Below are positions 17,877-27,264 of a stretch of DNA of 64,000 bases, piece after piece. The notes beneath the pieces are model-generated. The model saw nothing but the letters and a program-made list of their open reading frames with translations. It had not been told where the DNA came from and ran no database searches. The translations under genes were made by a program, and so were the position numbers. Source of the DNA: Aeromonas jandaei (GTDB lineage: Bacteria > Pseudomonadota > Gammaproteobacteria > Enterobacterales > Aeromonadaceae); NCBI RefSeq assembly GCF_037890695.1, contig NZ_CP149571.1, positions 1,068,001-1,132,000 on the forward strand, read 5' to 3'. How positions within the stretch are numbered: the stretch's first letter is position 1; every line of letters begins with the position of its first letter.

Positions 17877-20450
17877 ATGCGCCTCGATCGCCTTACCAGC
17901 AAATTCCAGATTGCTATTTCCGATGCCCAGTCTCTTGCGCTGGGTCGTGACCACCAATTCATCGAACCCGTTCATCTGATGACCGCACTGGTCAATCAGG
18001 ATGGCGGCTCCATCCGTCCGTTGCTCACCCTGACCGGGATGGATATCAATGCCCTGCGCTCCCGCCTCGGCGAGGAGCTGGATCGCCTGCCGCGGGTCAG
18101 CGGTGTGGAAGGGGACGTGCAGCTCTCCAACGGCCTCGGCCGCCTGCTTAACGTCTGCGACAAACTGGCCCAGCAGCGCAAGGATCAGTTCATCTCCTCC
18201 GAACTGTTCGTGCTGGCGGCCCTCGACGAGAAGGGCACGCTGGGCGAGTTGCTGCGCGCTCAGGGGCTGACCAAAGAGAAGCTCGAAGCAGCCATCGACA
18301 AGGTGCGTGGCGGCAAGAAGGTGGAGGATGCCAACGCCGAGGAGAACCGTCAGGCGCTGGAGAAGTACACCATCGATCTGACCGAGCGGGCCGAACTCGG
18401 CAAGCTCGACCCGGTGATTGGCCGGGATGACGAGATCCGCCGCACCATTCAGGTGCTGCAACGTCGTACCAAGAACAACCCAGTGCTGATCGGGGCTCCC
18501 GGTGTCGGTAAAACCGCCATCGTCGAGGGGCTGGCCCAGCGCATCATCAACGGCGAGGTGCCGGAGGGGCTCAAGAACAAGCGAGTGCTGTCGCTGGACA
18601 TGGGGGCACTGGTGGCCGGAGCCAAATATCGCGGCGAGTTCGAGGAGCGGCTCAAGGCTGTGCTGAGCGATCTCGCCAAGGAGGAGGGCAACGTCATCCT
18701 CTTTATCGACGAGCTGCACACCATGGTCGGCGCCGGCAAGGGCGAAGGGGCCATGGATGCGGGCAATATGCTCAAGCCTGCGCTGGCGCGGGGCGAGCTG
18801 CACTGCGTCGGTGCCACCACCCTGGACGAGTATCGCCAGTTCATCGAGAAGGATGCCGCGCTTGAGCGCCGTTTCCAGAAGGTGCTGGTGGAAGAGCCGA
18901 CAGTCGAAGATACCATCGCCATCCTGCGCGGCCTGAAAGAGCGTTACGAGCTGCACCACCATGTCCAGATCACCGACCCCGCCATCGTGGCGGCGGCTCA
19001 GCTGTCGCACCGCTATATCGCGGATCGCCAGCTGCCGGACAAGGCCATCGACCTTATCGACGAGGCGGCAGCCAGCATCCGGCTGCAGATCGACTCCAAG
19101 CCCGAGGTGCTCGATCGCCTCGAGCGGCGCATCATCCAGCTCAAGCTGGAGCAGCAGGCGCTGATGAAGGAGGACGATGACGCCAGTCGCAAACGGCTGG
19201 AGCTGATCAATCAGGAGATTGGCGAAAAAGATCGTGAATACAACGAGCTGGACGAGGTGTGGAAGGCCGAGAAGGCTGCCCTCGCCGGCACCCAGCATAT
19301 CAAGGCTGCGCTGGAGCAGGCCCGTCAGGATCTCGATGTGGCGCGCCGCGCAGGCGACCTGGGCCGGATGTCCGAGCTGCAGTACGGCCGCATTCCGGAG
19401 CTGGAGAAACAGCTGGATCTCGCCACGCAAGCCGAGATGCAGGAGACCAGTCTGCTGCGCAACCGGGTCACAGATGTGGAGATTGCAGACGTCTTGGCGC
19501 GCTGGACCGGGATTCCGGTCGCCCGCATGCTGGAAGGGGAGCGCGACAAGCTGCTGCGGATGGAAGATCAGCTGCACAGCCGGGTGATTGGCCAGGAAGA
19601 GGCGGTCGATGCGGTCTCCAATGCCATTCGTCGCTCTCGCGCCGGGCTGTCCGATCCGAACCGCCCCATCGGCTCCTTCCTGTTCCTGGGGCCCACCGGG
19701 GTGGGCAAGACCGAGCTGTGCAAGGCGCTGGCCGAGTTCCTGTTCGATACCCAGGATGCCATGGTGCGGATCGATATGTCCGAGTTCATGGAGAAACACA
19801 GCGTGGCCCGTCTGGTGGGGGCACCTCCCGGATACGTGGGTTATGAAGAGGGCGGTTATCTGACCGAGGCGGTACGCCGTCGTCCCTACTCGGTGATCCT
19901 GCTGGACGAGGTGGAGAAGGCACACCCCGATGTGTTCAACATCCTGCTGCAGGTGCTGGATGATGGCCGTCTGACCGATGGTCAGGGTCGTACCGTCGAT
20001 TTCCGCAACACCGTGGTCATCATGACCTCCAACCTTGGTTCGGATCTGATTCAGGAGCACCACTCCGAGAAGGATTACGACGAGATGAAGGCCATGCTGA
20101 TGGATGTGCTGACCCGCAGTTTCCGGCCGGAGTTTATCAACCGGATCGACGAGACGGTGGTGTTCCATCCGCTCGGCGAGGAGCACATCAAGTCCATCGC
20201 CCGGATCCAGCTCAAGAGCCTGATGGGCCGTCTCGAGGCTCAGGGTTACGAGGTGGAGGTGAGCGAAGCGCTGCTCAACAAGCTGGTTCACGCCGGGTTC
20301 GACCCCGTCTACGGGGCACGCCCCCTCAAGCGGGCGATCCAGCAGAAGGTGGAGAACCCGCTGGCGCAGGCGCTGCTCTCCGGCCGCATCGTCCCCGGCA
20401 AGAAACTGCTGCTGGGAGCCGACAGCAACGGCCTCACCATGACCCAGTAA
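17877..20450 (+). CDS. clpB: ATP-dependent disaggregase ClpB
   Basis: This 857-residue AAA+ Hsp100 chaperone threads aggregated proteins with DnaK/DnaJ/GrpE. The N domain spans about 1-145. NBD1 carries Walker [14 protein letters not shown]. The M domain coiled coil is around 405-525. NBD2 carries [14 protein letters not shown] and pore loops [13 protein letters not shown] and GYVGYEEGG. No ClpP-binding loop is expected. The length equals E. coli ClpB (857). It is transcribed from a clear sigma-32 promoter. Confidence 0.97.
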   Translation: MRLDRLTSKFQIAISDAQSLALGRDHQFIEPVHLMTALVNQDGGSIRPLLTLTGMDINALRSRLGEELDRLPRVSGVEGDVQLSNGLGRLLNVCDKLAQQRKDQFISSELFVLAALDEKGTLGELLRAQGLTKEKLEAAIDKVRGGKKVEDANAEENRQALEKYTIDLTERAELGKLDPVIGRDDEIRRTIQVLQRRTKNNPVLIGAPGVGKTAIVEGLAQRIINGEVPEGLKNKRVLSLDMGALVAGAKYRGEFEERLKAVLSDLAKEEGNVILFIDELHTMVGAGKGEGAMDAGNMLKPALARGELHCVGATTLDEYRQFIEKDAALERRFQKVLVEEPTVEDTIAILRGLKERYELHHHVQITDPAIVAAAQLSHRYIADRQLPDKAIDLIDEAAASIRLQIDSKPEVLDRLERRIIQLKLEQQALMKEDDDASRKRLELINQEIGEKDREYNELDEVWKAEKAALAGTQHIKAALEQARQDLDVARRAGDLGRMSELQYGRIPELEKQLDLATQAEMQETSLLRNRVTDVEIADVLARWTGIPVARMLEGERDKLLRMEDQLHSRVIGQEEAVDAVSNAIRRSRAGLSDPNRPIGSFLFLGPTGVGKTELCKALAEFLFDTQDAMVRIDMSEFMEKHSVARLVGAPPGYVGYEEGGYLTEAVRRRPYSVILLDEVEKAHPDVFNILLQVLDDGRLTDGQGRTVDFRNTVVIMTSNLGSDLIQEHHSEKDYDEMKAMLMDVLTRSFRPEFINRIDETVVFHPLGEEHIKSIARIQLKSLMGRLEAQGYEVEVSEALLNKLVHAGFDPVYGARPLKRAIQQKVENPLAQALLSGRIVPGKKLLLGADSNGLTMTQ

Positions 20451-20470
20451 CCAGTCTCATATCTATGTTT

Positions 20471-20498
20471 GCAACGCCAGCCCTCGGGCTGGCGTTGC
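20471..20498 (+). terminator. clpB terminator hairpin
   Basis: GCAACGCCAGCC pairs with GGCTGGCGTTGC immediately after clpB. The downstream tract (CATATCT) is T-poor, so it may be leaky. Confidence 0.7.
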
Positions 20499-20517
20499 CA
20501 TATCTGGGCGATGGAAA

Positions 20518-20546
20518 ATAAAAAAACGGCAATCCGAAGATTGCCG
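20518..20546 (-). terminator. Strong intrinsic terminator on the minus strand
   Basis: Read on the minus strand, CGGCAATC-TTCG-GATTGCCG is followed by T7-A-T4. It ends transcripts coming from asnA or from the structured RNA between 20547 and 20690. Confidence 0.9.
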
Positions 20547-20690
20547 GGAGGAATGTAGTGAAGCGACCTGACGTGGGTTGAGCGGGTCGCAGGGGCAAGC
20601 CCCCGATTTCGAAACAAAGCCGCTAACGGCCTTGCGTCTTACAGCCTGCCGGGGATGCGCTCGCTCAACCCCGATGGCCACCTGCCTGTT
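20547..20690 (-). ncRNA. Candidate structured RNA between asnA and clpB
   Basis: A perfect 10-bp closing stem pairs 20575-20584 with 20662-20671 (GGGTTGAGCG/CGCTCAACCC). Inside are GCAGG/CCTGC (20589-20593 with 20645-20649), GCAAG/CTTGC (20595-20599 with 20631-20635) and an apical GCCG-CTAA-CGGC hairpin (20619-20630), giving a rod. Minus strand is preferred because the U-rich terminator lies at that end and one A.C mismatch becomes a G.U pair. No protein frame is credible. It could be an independent small RNA or an asnA 3' UTR element. I cannot match it to a known family. Confidence 0.5.
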
Positions 20691-20721
20691 GCCATGCCGG
20701 CTGCGATGGTGCCGGCATGGC
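20691..20721. terminator. Hairpin just downstream of asnA
   Basis: A perfect 10-bp stem GCCATGCCGG/CCGGCATGGC spans 11 bases of loop. A CTTTATT tract follows on the plus strand only, so it may terminate plus-strand read-through more than asnA. Confidence 0.6.
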
Positions 20722-20730
20722 CTTTATTCG

Positions 20731-21723
20731 TTACAGCATGCCTTGCACAGCAGCTTTCATCTCGGCTGGCCAGACGCCGACCTGGACCTGGCCGATGTGC
20801 TCTTTTTGCAGCAGCAGCATGGCCAGACGGGATTGGCCGATACCGCCACCGATGGTTTGCGGCATCCGTGCTGCCAGCAAATCCTGATGCCAGTCGTACT
20901 GCAGGCGATCTTCATCGCCGGTGATGGCCAGCTGGCGGCGCAGCGCCTCAGCATCGACCCGGATCCCCATGGAGGAGATCTCGAAGCTGTCTTGCAGTAC
21001 CGGGTTCCACACCAGAATGTCGCCGTTCAGACCTGCCAGACCCAGCTCGCTGTGGCTGCTCCAGTCGTCATAGTCCGGGGCGCGTACATCGTGGCGCTCA
21101 CCGTGGGAGAGGGCACCACCGATGCCGATCAGGAATACGGCACCCAGCTCCTTGGCGATGGCCCGCTCACGCCCCTTGGCATCGAGATCCGGGTAGCGGG
21201 CCAGCAGCTCTTCGCTGTGCAGGAACTGGATATCGGCCGGCAGGAAGGGGGTCAGCTCATGTTCGGCGCAGACTGCGCGCTCGGTGGCCTTGATGGCGGC
21301 CCAGATGCCGCGCACGGTTTCCTGCAGATAGGCGAGATCGCGGCGCTCGCTCGGCATCACCTTCTCCCAGTCCCACTGATCCACGTAGACGGAGTGGATG
21401 GGGGTGAGCTTGTCTTCATCCGGGCGCAGCGCCTTCATGTGGGTGTAGATCCCTTCACCCGGGCCGAAGCCGAAGCGACCCAGAGTCTGGCGCTTCCATT
21501 TGGCCAGTGAATGGACCACTTCGTAGCTGTGCTCCGGCAGGGTTTTCACCTTGACCTGCACTGCATTCTCGTGGCCAGAGAGGTTGTCCTGAGTGCCATC
21601 ACCGACCCGGCTCAGAATGGGGGCTTGTACCTCCATCAGACCCAGTTGCTGGGCGAGTTGGCGGGAGAACATCTCTTTGACGAAGCTAATCTGCTGCTGG
21701 CTGCGAATGTAGTGCTGTTTCAT
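20731..21723 (-). CDS. asnA: Aspartate--ammonia ligase (asparagine synthetase A)
   Basis: This 330-residue class II aminoacyl-tRNA-synthetase-like enzyme makes asparagine from aspartate, ammonia and ATP. Family motifs include [33 protein letters not shown] and [20 protein letters not shown]. The length equals E. coli AsnA (330). ATG 21723 has AGGA at the right distance, and the 36-codon upstream extension lacks similarity. It is divergent from asnC, the expected arrangement for AsnC-controlled expression. Confidence 0.97.
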   Translation of the reverse strand: MKQHYIRSQQQISFVKEMFSRQLAQQLGLMEVQAPILSRVGDGTQDNLSGHENAVQVKVKTLPEHSYEVVHSLAKWKRQTLGRFGFGPGEGIYTHMKALRPDEDKLTPIHSVYVDQWDWEKVMPSERRDLAYLQETVRGIWAAIKATERAVCAEHELTPFLPADIQFLHSEELLARYPDLDAKGRERAIAKELGAVFLIGIGGALSHGERHDVRAPDYDDWSSHSELGLAGLNGDILVWNPVLQDSFEISSMGIRVDAEALRRQLAITGDEDRLQYDWHQDLLAARMPQTIGGGIGQSRLAMLLLQKEHIGQVQVGVWPAEMKAAVQGML

Positions 21724-21877
21724 GCTGAATTCCTGTTTCAAACCCCGTTGGATGTGGTGATTCTTCAACGGATTGCCAACCAGATTCAATATTCGATAAT
21801 AAAAATAGGCTTTGTGTATTTTTTTCTTCAAAATGAGCGAGCATTTAATGAGATATCGCTAACGGGAGTGCAAAAAA

Positions 21878-22339
21878 ATGCCGGAAAATTACCGGATCGA
21901 TAATCTCGATCAGGCCATCCTCACCGCCCTGATGGAGAATGCGCGTATTCCTTATGCCGAACTGGCCAAGCAGCTGGCGGTCAGCCCGGGCACCATCCAT
22001 GTGCGGGTGGAGAAGATGAAGCAGGCGGGGATCATCGAGGGGACGCGGGTGCAGGTTAACCCCAAGAAGCTGGGCTATGACGTCTGCTGCTTTATCGGGA
22101 TCAATCTGAAGAGCGCCAAGGATTACCCCTCGGCGCTGGCCAAGCTGCAGGCGCTGGACGAGGTGGTGGAGGCCTACTACACCACCGGCCACTACAGCAT
22201 CTTTATGAAGGTGATGACCCGCTCCATCGACGAGCTGCAGATAGTGCTGATCAACAAGATCCAGACCATCGACGAGATCCAGTCCACTGAAACCCTGATC
22301 TCGCTGCAGAATCCGATCCTGCGGGACGTGAAGCCCTGA
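21878..22339 (+). CDS. asnC: Transcriptional regulator AsnC
   Basis: This 153-residue Lrp/AsnC family regulator has an N-terminal winged helix-turn-helix (about 8-60, LDQAILTALMENARIPYAEL and VSPGTIHVRVEKM) and a C-terminal RAM/AsnC ligand domain with the conserved GHYSIFMKV segment. E. coli AsnC activates asnA when asparagine is scarce. The 154-base divergent spacer is the probable operator region. SD GGGAG lies ten bases before the ATG. Confidence 0.95.
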   Translation: MPENYRIDNLDQAILTALMENARIPYAELAKQLAVSPGTIHVRVEKMKQAGIIEGTRVQVNPKKLGYDVCCFIGINLKSAKDYPSALAKLQALDEVVEAYYTTGHYSIFMKVMTRSIDELQIVLINKIQTIDEIQSTETLISLQNPILRDVKP

Positions 22340-22347
22340 GCAACTGA

Positions 22348-23115
22348 TCAGGGTTCGATATAGGGAATGCCGTACTTGTCGTAGAGCGCCTTGAGCCGGC
22401 CATCCCGTTTCATGCGCAGCAGTTCGGCATCGTAGGCGGCCATCTGGGCCTGGGTATTCTTGTCCGCTTTGGCGCGGGTCCAGGTGTTGAAGTAGGGGCT
22501 GCTTTTGAGCGGTTTGGGCAGGTAGTCGAGCCTGCCCTCCAGACCCTCGTCCCTGATCTGGGCGAAGGCGGTGACCAGCGGCATGGGCACGGTATCGATC
22601 CGTCCGGCAAGCAGTTTGCGCAGTTGCAGCCGATTCATCGGAATTTGCTGGAAGTGGTAGGTTGGATCGGCCATGGTCGCAGTGAGCTCGGGGGTATAGG
22701 AGAAATCCCTGGTAACGCCGATGCGCCAGGGTTTGAGGTCGGCCAGCGTCTCGTAACGGATCTTCAGCAGGTCTGCCTTGCGTACAAAGAAGTGCCAGCT
22801 GTGGCGAACGTGGGCCTGCTGGGGGTAGATGAGATAGCGCTCGCGTGCGGCATTGTAGGAGTGGGTCAGAACTATATCGCAGAGACCGGTTTCGGCATTG
22901 CGGGTGAGGCGGGCGCCGGAGTCGATCAGTTCGATTCGGACAGGGATCCCCAGCTTGCCGAAGATGGCGGTGACAATGTCGATATCGAGGCCACGGGGCT
23001 GCTGATTGGCATCGAGAAATTTGAGCGGGTGCTCCATGGTGCCGCAGACTACCAGCTCTTTGGCGCATAGGCTGAGCGGGAACAGTAGTAGCCAAAGCAG
23101 ATGGGTTACGCGCAA
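22348..23115 (-). CDS. Periplasmic transporter substrate-binding domain protein (family 3 type)
   Basis: This 255-residue protein has a cleavable signal peptide (RVTHLLWLLLFPLSLCAKE) followed by an SBP_bac_3/PBPb-type domain: CGTMEHPLKFLDANQQPRG, DIVTAIFGKLG and LCDIVLTHSYNAARE. It ends with RLKALYDKYGIPYIEP. TTG 23115 was chosen as start because AGGAGGGG lies just before it and the signal peptide begins there. No permease gene is adjacent, so it may be an orphan binding protein or sensor. It faces asnC tail to tail with an eight-base gap. Ligand unknown, probably an amino acid. Confidence 0.75.
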   Translation of the reverse strand: MRVTHLLWLLLFPLSLCAKELVVCGTMEHPLKFLDANQQPRGLDIDIVTAIFGKLGIPVRIELIDSGARLTRNAETGLCDIVLTHSYNAARERYLIYPQQAHVRHSWHFFVRKADLLKIRYETLADLKPWRIGVTRDFSYTPELTATMADPTYHFQQIPMNRLQLRKLLAGRIDTVPMPLVTAFAQIRDEGLEGRLDYLPKPLKSSPYFNTWTRAKADKNTQAQMAAYDAELLRMKRDGRLKALYDKYGIPYIEP

Positions 23116-23200
23116 ACTACCCCTCCTGAACCCGAATGAAGAACTTTGGAGCCTGCTCCCCGTATATTGGGTGGCTCCTGATTGGTAGAGACGACAGTGT

Positions 23201-23737
23201 ATGGCAAACCCTGAAATCGAGAGCCCGCTGGACGGGATAGACAAGTTGACCGTCCTCCTGTATCGCCTTGGCTTGAGCGGTGCGGCGCTGTTGCTACTCT
23301 GTCGCGGTGCGGCCTTGCTGAGTCATGGTGGCCTGTTGCCACCGGCACAATGGTTGATGTTGCTGGCGCTGGCAAGCGCTATCTGCGCCTTTTCGCTGCA
23401 CATCTATGACAAGCGGATTCGGCTGATACTTCAGGGTTCTGGATGGGCCGCACTGGCCTTGCTGTCTATCGGAGCACCGGATGCACTGGTGCTGGGGGCC
23501 GCCCTGGTCACCCTGTCCGGGCTGGCCTTCAAGGAGCAGTTCTGTTTTGCGATCCCCGGGATCAAGCTGGTGCCATTGCTGCTGCCGCTGTTGTGGTTGC
23601 TGGAGTGGTTGCAAGTGGCATGGGTCGCAGCTCTGGTTGCACTGGTAAGCGGGGCTCTGCTTACCCTGCTGGCGCTGGCCAAGTGGCGGATGCCCCTCCA
23701 TTTTGATATTGGTGACAAGGGGCGCTACCAGATCTAG
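23201..23737 (+). CDS. Predicted integral membrane protein (DUF2301-like)
   Basis: This 178-residue protein has about five hydrophobic helices and a central segment LSGLAFKEQFCFAIPGIK that recalls the DUF2301 family. The C-terminus is polar (WRMPLHFDIGDKGRYQI). No function is known. It is divergent from the binding-protein gene and 91 bases before folM. The family name is from memory and should be treated as likely, not certain. Confidence 0.65.
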   Translation: MANPEIESPLDGIDKLTVLLYRLGLSGAALLLLCRGAALLSHGGLLPPAQWLMLLALASAICAFSLHIYDKRIRLILQGSGWAALALLSIGAPDALVLGAALVTLSGLAFKEQFCFAIPGIKLVPLLLPLLWLLEWLQVAWVAALVALVSGALLTLLALAKWRMPLHFDIGDKGRYQI

Positions 23738-23828
23738 CTCTGTGACCGGAAGTGGCGTCGGTGCGACCCGGCTGATACTGCGTTAACGGCGCAACTCATG
23801 GATGAGGATGAAAGGAGAGGGAGGTCTT

Positions 23829-24533
23829 ATGCGTGCATTGGTAACCGGTTGTGGCCGTCGGCTAGGGTTTTATCTGTGCGAGCAGCTGGTGGCTGCGGGC
23901 TGGCAGGTGACCGGCAGCTATCGCAGCGAGCGACCCGAGCTGGCGCGGCTGCGGGGTCTGGGTGTCGAGTTGGTACAGGCCGATCTGGCGAGTGAAGAGC
24001 AGGTGGGCAAATTGATCGACGTGCTGGCATCCCATCAGGATCTGGCACTGGTGATCCACAACGCCTCGGCCTTCGAGCCACAGGCGGCCGAGCCCGCGGC
24101 GCAGCTTACCCAGTTTGATCAGTTCTACCGGGTGCACATGGCGGCCCCCTTCCAGCTCAACCGGGCGCTGGCGCCGCAACTGGCGAACAACGCCAACGCC
24201 AGCATCATCCACATCACCGATATCTACATCCACGCCCCGGCCCCGCGTTTTGCCAGCTATGTGGCCACCAAGGCGGGAGCCCATTCGCTGGCCATGAGCT
24301 TTGCCCGCGAGCTGGCCCCGTCAATCCGGGTCAACACCATAGAGCCGGGCCCCATCCTGTTTCTCGACGAGCATGACGAGGCGTGGCGCCAGCAGGTGCT
24401 GGCGAAAACGCCGCTGGCGCGGGAGGGAGGGCTGGAGCCTATCTGGCAGGCGGTGCAGTTACTGATGGCGAACAGCTATATGACCGGGGCCAGCATCAAG
24501 GTGGATGGGGGGCGCGCTCTGGCCGTGCTCTGA
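23829..24533 (+). CDS. folM: Dihydromonapterin reductase / short-chain dehydrogenase FolM
   Basis: This 234-residue classical SDR enzyme has the nucleotide motif TGCGRRLGFYL (the arginine-rich form typical of pteridine reductases), an NAS segment (VIHNASAFEP) and catalytic Y-x-x-x-K in SYVATKAGAH. E. coli FolM reduces dihydromonapterin to tetrahydromonapterin and weakly dihydrofolate. ATG 23829 has a GGGAGG SD. Its last 75 bases overlap folK on the opposite strand. The pairing with a folate enzyme supports the assignment. Confidence 0.85.
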   Translation: MRALVTGCGRRLGFYLCEQLVAAGWQVTGSYRSERPELARLRGLGVELVQADLASEEQVGKLIDVLASHQDLALVIHNASAFEPQAAEPAAQLTQFDQFYRVHMAAPFQLNRALAPQLANNANASIIHITDIYIHAPAPRFASYVATKAGAHSLAMSFARELAPSIRVNTIEPGPILFLDEHDEAWRQQVLAKTPLAREGGLEPIWQAVQLLMANSYMTGASIKVDGGRALAVL

Positions 24534-25019
24534 TGGCATGCAAACCGTGGCTGGCTCCAGACCTATCGACTGGATATGTACGGTTTTACCCGAGCCGGTG
24601 GGCAGATGCAGCTGCAGCGCAACCTTGGGATCGTGCACCTCGCCGTGTCCGTAGAGTTCGGCCAGCAGCTCGATGAGGTAGGAGTCGACCTGCTCCGCAG
24701 CAAAGTCGCCGTGCGGGTTGCTGGCGAGAATGTCGATGTCGAGCGGGCGGTCGTGTACCTTGCAGAGAGGGTCGCTGCGGTCGCGGCCATGACCCACTTC
24801 CATCGCCACAAAGGCCTGTTTCAGGGCGGAGGCATCCAGTTCGCTCTCCAGGATCAGCAGACAGTTGAGAAAGTCATGGCTGGAGTGCATCCCCACCGGC
24901 TTGGTGCTGATCACCGAGCTGATCTGCAAACGGCCAAAGCGGCTGGCCAACTCCTCCAGCACCCGGGTGACATGAGTGTTTGGGTCAAGATTGGAACCAA
25001 TGCTACACAGATAGAACAT
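24459..25019 (-). CDS. folK: 2-amino-4-hydroxy-6-hydroxymethyldihydropteridine pyrophosphokinase (HPPK)
   Basis: This 186-residue protein transfers pyrophosphate from ATP to the folate precursor 6-hydroxymethyldihydropterin. The N-terminus MFYLCSIGSNLDP and the signature CKVHDRPLDIDIL are diagnostic. It is longer than E. coli FolK (159), and the extra C-terminal tail is the part lying antisense to folM. ATG 25019 was preferred over a GTG at 25025 because GGTGAG precedes it. A main folK may exist elsewhere (beside pcnB in many relatives), making this a possible paralogue. Confidence 0.82.
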   Translation of the reverse strand: MFYLCSIGSNLDPNTHVTRVLEELASRFGRLQISSVISTKPVGMHSSHDFLNCLLILESELDASALKQAFVAMEVGHGRDRSDPLCKVHDRPLDIDILASNPHGDFAAEQVDSYLIELLAELYGHGEVHDPKVALQLHLPTGSGKTVHIQSIGLEPATVCMPSEHGQSAPPIHLDAGPGHIAVRHQ

Positions 25020-25143
25020 GCTCACCGTCCTTGGTTAGGGCTCATCTGAAATGTATACGCAGCTCACGGTTATCGGATTAACTATGCTGTAACATTGTAT
25101 TATCTATTGTGATCCAGCACTGATTGGCAGAAAGGAGGTTTGC

Positions 25144-25236
25144 ATGAGTGTTGAGCTGAAATGGGCGTTGTTGACCGCCTCGGGCGCGCTGGCGATGATC
25201 CTGACCATCTGTCTGGCGTCTGTCGCTCTGGCGTAA
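25144..25236 (+). CDS. YnhF/CydH-like small membrane protein
   Basis: This is a 30-residue single-helix protein: polar MSVELKW start, then a hydrophobic stretch ending SVALA. It has a near-perfect Shine-Dalgarno (AAAGGAGGT, 25131-25139) and an intrinsic terminator 24 bases after the stop, so it forms a complete little transcription unit. The first twelve residues match E. coli YnhF from memory in the pattern MSxxLKxxLxT. YnhF (CydH) is an accessory subunit of cytochrome bd-I. No cyd genes are adjacent, so cytochrome bd association is inferred from family only. Confidence 0.75.
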   Translation: MSVELKWALLTASGALAMILTICLASVALA

Positions 25237-25259
25237 GTCACCACAATCCAGATAATCCG

Positions 25260-25288
25260 AACCGGCCTGTTGGCCGGTTTTGTTTTTT
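25260..25288 (+). terminator. Terminator after the ynhF-like gene
   Basis: AACCGGCC-TGTT-GGCCGGTT is followed by TTGTTTTTT. Confidence 0.9.
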
Positions 25289-25339
25289 GGGCGGTGGGGG
25301 CTATGCTGGCGCACCGGTGAGAACGCAAGAGAAGAGACG

Positions 25340-26740
25340 ATGACCAAGGTTCGCCCACGCTCCCTGCTGCAGGTGGTATTGATGGGATTTGTGCTGGTGC
25401 TGATGCCGCTCGGCGGCATGATCTGGCACAACACCAATGCCCTGACCCACCTGAGCCAGCTCACCAGCGACGAGATGGAAAGAGCGGTCAAGGATACCCG
25501 CCGTGCCACCCTGCTTACTGCCCAAGCCATCGATATCGAGCGCACCCTGCGCCGCTTTGCGGTGCTGGGTGATAGCCGCAGTCTGGCCAGTTACCGGTTG
25601 CAGCTTGAGGGGTATCACCGCCTGCTGGCGGAGCATCGCAACTCCCTCTCCGATCCCCAGCTCTATGGCGGGCTGGACGAGCTGCTCGCCTCCCTTGGCA
25701 ATCTGCAGGAGGGGGGGCAGGCGAGAAAGGCGGTTGCCGGCGATATCCTCGACCAGTTCAGTCGCTTGAGCCAGCAGCTGGAGACAGGCACCCGCAGCCG
25801 GGTTGACGAACAGATGGATCGGGTACGTCTGGCCATCGATGCCCTGACCAAAGAGCTCTGGTGGGTCAGCGGTCTGGTGGCGGGGATCAGCCTGCTGCTG
25901 GTCTTTATCTTCACCTACCTGATCACCCATCCGGTACGACAAATTGAGTCGCGTATCTTGAGTCTGGGCGCAGGGGTAGAGCCGGATCCGCAGCCGGTGG
26001 ATGGCCCCGCCGAACTGGTGTTGCTGGGGGAGCGGATCCTCTGGCTGCACGACAAACTCAAGGAGCTGGAGCTGCAAAAATACCAGTTCCTGCGTCATGT
26101 CTCCCACGAACTGAAGACCCCGCTGGCGGTGCTGCGCGAGGGATCGGATCTGCTCTGCGAGCAGCTGGTCGGGCCTCTGACACCGGATCAGCTGGAGATC
26201 TGCCAGATGCTGGATGAGAACAGCCGCCGCTTGCAGACCCTTATCGAGCGTCTGCTCGATTTCAACCGCCTCACCCAGCAGGAGGCGTTCGAACTGGAGC
26301 CGGTTCCCCTGTTGCCCATGCTGGCAGAACTTTCTGCCGAGTATCGGCTGGCATTGGAGTCCAAGCAGATCCGTGTACACTTGCCGACCGAACCGGTTAC
26401 CTTGTGGGCAGAGCCCTACCGGTTGAGGTTGATCCTCGATAACCTCTTCTCCAACGCCGTCAGTTATGGTGCCCAGGGTGGCAATATCTGGATCCGCGCC
26501 GGAGCAGAGGAGCAGGCGAGCTGGTTGGAGGTTGCCAATGAGGGGCCCGAGATCCCCGAGGCAGATCAGCAGCGCATTTTTGAACCCTTCGAGCAGGGCA
26601 GCACAGTGCGGCAAGGTGTCCTGAAAGGCTCTGGCATGGGGCTTTCCATCGCTCGCGAGTCTGCTTCCAGCCTGGGAGGGGAGTTGGTTCTGGTGAAGGA
26701 TGAACAGGCGGATGTCTGCTTCAGGTTGACGTTGAAATGA
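25340..26740 (+). CDS. glrK: Sensor histidine kinase GlrK/QseE
   Basis: This 466-residue inner-membrane kinase has TM1 around 9-29, a periplasmic helical domain, TM2 around 175-197 and a HAMP-like linker. The HisKA domain has H256 in HVSHELKTPL, and the ATPase domain has N-box DNLFSNAVSYG and GSGMGLSI. It heads the glrK-qseG-glrR operon, which in E. coli senses envelope stress and controls the glmY small RNA. ATG 25340 was chosen as the start immediately before the basic N-terminus and TM1. Confidence 0.9.
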   Translation: MTKVRPRSLLQVVLMGFVLVLMPLGGMIWHNTNALTHLSQLTSDEMERAVKDTRRATLLTAQAIDIERTLRRFAVLGDSRSLASYRLQLEGYHRLLAEHRNSLSDPQLYGGLDELLASLGNLQEGGQARKAVAGDILDQFSRLSQQLETGTRSRVDEQMDRVRLAIDALTKELWWVSGLVAGISLLLVFIFTYLITHPVRQIESRILSLGAGVEPDPQPVDGPAELVLLGERILWLHDKLKELELQKYQFLRHVSHELKTPLAVLREGSDLLCEQLVGPLTPDQLEICQMLDENSRRLQTLIERLLDFNRLTQQEAFELEPVPLLPMLAELSAEYRLALESKQIRVHLPTEPVTLWAEPYRLRLILDNLFSNAVSYGAQGGNIWIRAGAEEQASWLEVANEGPEIPEADQQRIFEPFEQGSTVRQGVLKGSGMGLSIARESASSLGGELVLVKDEQADVCFRLTLK

Positions 26741-27264
26741 GGTCTATGAAAATACAGCGCGTATTTCCAGCCCTGCTAGCCGGGCTGCTCGCGGGTTGCT
26801 CCTGGCTGCCGCCGCAGGCACAGCAGGAGTCCTCCGATATCGCTTTTGCCAAGCGAATGGAGTTTGCCAACAAGGAGATGCAGGTGCGCCTGCAATACTC
26901 CGACTGGTTGCTGGCCAGCCATCCCCAGCAGCGGGTACAGGAGCGGCAGCGTCTCAAGGGGGCTGACGATCTGGAGAGCCGGGTCAGTCTGGCGATGGTC
27001 GATTCCCACCCCGCCGAGGCGGTGGCCACTCGCCGCGCCGGTCTGGCACGCCTGAAGAAGATGCTGCCGGAGCTGGGGCTCGACGCCCAGGCGTTTTTGC
27101 GCAGCTGGATCGCCCTTGGCGAGGAGCTGCTGGTTCGCGACAGCAGGCGTGATGACCAGAGTCAGGAGATCCAGAAGCTGCGTCGCCAGATCGAGCAGCT
27201 CACCGCTATCGATGAACAGCTCAACCAGCGCAAACTGGATGAACATCGCGAGGTAGTACCATGA
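26737..27264 (+). CDS. qseG: QseG-like outer-membrane lipoprotein
   Basis: This 175-residue lipoprotein has a signal peptide ending in LLAGC, then a helical region and a C-terminal coiled coil (SQEIQKLRRQIEQLTAIDEQL). In E. coli QseG binds and modulates QseE/GlrK. The ATG overlaps the glrK stop (ATGA) and its stop overlaps the glrR start, indicating coupling. A start at 26746 is also possible. Sequence similarity to E. coli QseG is low, so the name rests mainly on position and architecture. Confidence 0.78.
   Translation: MRSMKIQRVFPALLAGLLAGCSWLPPQAQQESSDIAFAKRMEFANKEMQVRLQYSDWLLASHPQQRVQERQRLKGADDLESRVSLAMVDSHPAEAVATRRAGLARLKKMLPELGLDAQAFLRSWIALGEELLVRDSRRDDQSQEIQKLRRQIEQLTAIDEQLNQRKLDEHREVVP

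Noticed and set aside
20575..20671. 6S RNA or tmRNA for the asnA-clpB structured region
   Set aside because: A short TTACAGCCTGC resemblance to 6S exists on the plus strand, but the length, bubble layout and genomic context (no zapA/ygfA neighbour) do not fit. No tmRNA tag or tRNA-like end is present.
25280..25339. Upstream start of glrK at 25280
   Set aside because: These codons run through the ynhF-like terminator and lack a ribosome-binding site.
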